This document shows positions 63,182 to 64,000 of a stretch of 64,000 bases of DNA, piece by piece. Position 1 is the first letter of the stretch; each line of letters opens with the position of its first letter. The translations under genes were made by a program, and so were the position numbers. The DNA lies in contig NZ_JACYFG010000006.1 in assembly GCF_014803405.1 (NCBI RefSeq), forward strand, positions 751,501-815,500, read 5' to 3'. The notes beneath the pieces are model-generated. The model was not told the DNA's origin. It saw only the letters and a list, made by a program, of their open reading frames with translations, and ran no database searches. The stretch is from Pelagicoccus enzymogenes. GTDB lineage: Bacteria; Verrucomicrobiota; Verrucomicrobiia; Opitutales; Opitutaceae.

Positions 63182-64000
63182 CTACCTATCGCATTCCCCC
63201 ATGACGAAGTCGAAGCTGCCAAGGATGGACGGGATGTCCGAAACCATGGAGCCCACGCAAAGCTTTGGCAAAATGCTCAAATTACAGAAAGAAGGACCGC
63301 GGATCTTCAGGCGGTACGGCACGCCTCCACCCTTGGAGTGGATGAAGAACCCAAGCGCCCCCTTGGGAGCTTCCCCTTCGAAGTAAACTTCACCGGCCGG
63401 GATCTGGGGACCCTCAGTCGTAATCATGAAGTTTTGGATGAGCTCTTCCATGGAGGTGAGCGTCTTGTCCTTGTGCGGCAGGATTATCTTCTTGGCGTCT
63501 TCCGCTCGGTAGGGTCCTTCCGGCACCTGGGCGATGGCCTGGCGGATGATGCGCACGCTCTGTCGCATCTCTTCCATGCGCACGAGATAACGGTCGTAGC
63601 AGTCGCCATTTTCGCCGAGCACCACTTCGAAGTCATACTTCTCGTAGCCCGAGTAAGGAGCATCGCGACGCAGGTCTACGTCGACCCCAGAAGCGCGAGC
63701 GTTTGGCCCGGTGAGGCCGTAAGCGATGGCGTCTTCCTTGCTGATCACGCCAATGTCCGCCGTACGGTCCACGAAAACGCGGTTACGGGAAAGTAGGCTC
63801 TCCACGTCGTCGAGCAGCGGGAGGAACTGGGTACAGAAATCCAGAACCTTGTCCGTCCAGCCCGCAGGCATGTCGCGCGTAACGCCGCCGATACGGCTGT
63901 AGCTGGTGGTAAAGCGGGCTCCCGTCAGCTCTTCGAAGAGCGTGTAGAGCTTTTCACGCTCGGTGAAGGTGATCATGAACACCGTCAAAGCCCCCACGTC
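63182..64000 (-). CDS. nuoD: NADH-quinone oxidoreductase subunit D, C-terminal part
   Basis: The C-terminal 272 or so residues of a subunit normally about 400 long; the N-terminus lies beyond the window edge at 64000. NuoD descends from the large subunit of NiFe hydrogenases and forms the quinone site with NuoB. Visible blocks are MITFTEREKLYTLFEELTGA, SRIGGVTRDMPAGW, ISKEDAIAYGLTGPNARASG, YDFEVVLGENGDCYDRYLVR and the C-terminus GSFDFVMGECDR. The reading frame is open to the window end. nuoA-C presumably lie just outside. Confidence 0.95.
   Translation of the reverse strand, partial: DVGALTVFMITFTEREKLYTLFEELTGARFTTSYSRIGGVTRDMPAGWTDKVLDFCTQFLPLLDDVESLLSRNRVFVDRTADIGVISKEDAIAYGLTGPNARASGVDVDLRRDAPYSGYEKYDFEVVLGENGDCYDRYLVRMEEMRQSVRIIRQAIAQVPEGPYRAEDAKKIILPHKDKTLTSMEELIQNFMITTEGPQIPAGEVYFEGEAPKGALGFFIHSKGGGVPYRLKIRGPSFCNLSILPKLCVGSMVSDIPSILGSFDFVMGECDR

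Overview
The window is about 64 kb of GC-rich (roughly 60 % by eye) bacterial DNA. Its gene content points to Verrucomicrobiota, class Opitutae (Pelagicoccus/Puniceicoccaceae-like). The pointers are a PVC-type membrane-bound dehydrogenase with a C-terminal cytochrome, a double-length ThyX-like protein, a giant alpha-2-macroglobulin carrying the SPF...TLAGTRL motif typical of Opitutae TonB receptors, secreted sugar-phosphate-isomerase-like proteins, and abundant short palindromes between genes. No prophage, IS element, CRISPR array, tRNA or rRNA was seen. This looks like chromosomal core plus lineage-specific genes.

Layout. (1) 0-8 kb, mostly + strand: a fructosamine-kinase-like protein, UppP, a PD-(D/E)XK-like protein on the - strand, PurN, a soluble FtsK/SpoIIIE translocase, then a compact operon of an LRV/HEAT-like repeat protein and two related small coiled-coil proteins. 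(2) 8-16.5 kb: malate:quinone oxidoreductase (-), a C15-peptidase-like protein overlapping a Crp/Fnr-type regulator, a YdcZ-type membrane protein overlapping-close to an arylamine N-acetyltransferase, an exported beta-helix protein (-), a tandem class II aldolase and a diheme cytochrome c. (3) 16.8-26.3 kb: ValS and a receiver-Hpt protein (-), then three exported proteins likely acting on sugars. (4) 26.5-35.4 kb (+): the alpha-2-macroglobulin (1990 aa) and GlnD. (5) 35.5-43.9 kb: PilT, PilB/GspE, Rho and CoaE on the - strand, ThiD and ComEC on the +. (6) 43.9-51.8 kb, mostly -: an exported agmatine-deiminase-family protein, two overlapping DUF3857/transglutaminase-type proteins, a small exported Lys-rich protein and the double ThyX. 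(7) 51.9-64 kb (-): a complex I operon, nuoD (cut by the window edge) through nuoN in the standard order.

Two genome-scale patterns stand out. First, the 7-mer GTATCCA (mostly YGTATCCA) occurs 31 times by hand count on the two strands, against about 5-6 expected from base composition. All copies are inside genes and in all reading frames, often using otherwise disfavoured codons (CGT, GTA, ATA, AGT). With PilT, PilB and ComEC encoded in the same window, a DNA-uptake-type sequence is one explanation; an FtsK-orienting, Chi-like or methylation-linked motif are others. Second, at least four families of short imperfect palindromes fill intergenic space and repeatedly supply the stop codon of the upstream gene.

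Metabolically the window suggests an aerobic heterotroph: complex I and Mqo feed the quinone pool, cytochrome-linked dehydrogenases act on sugars outside the cytoplasm, and type IV pili with ComEC suggest twitching and DNA uptake.
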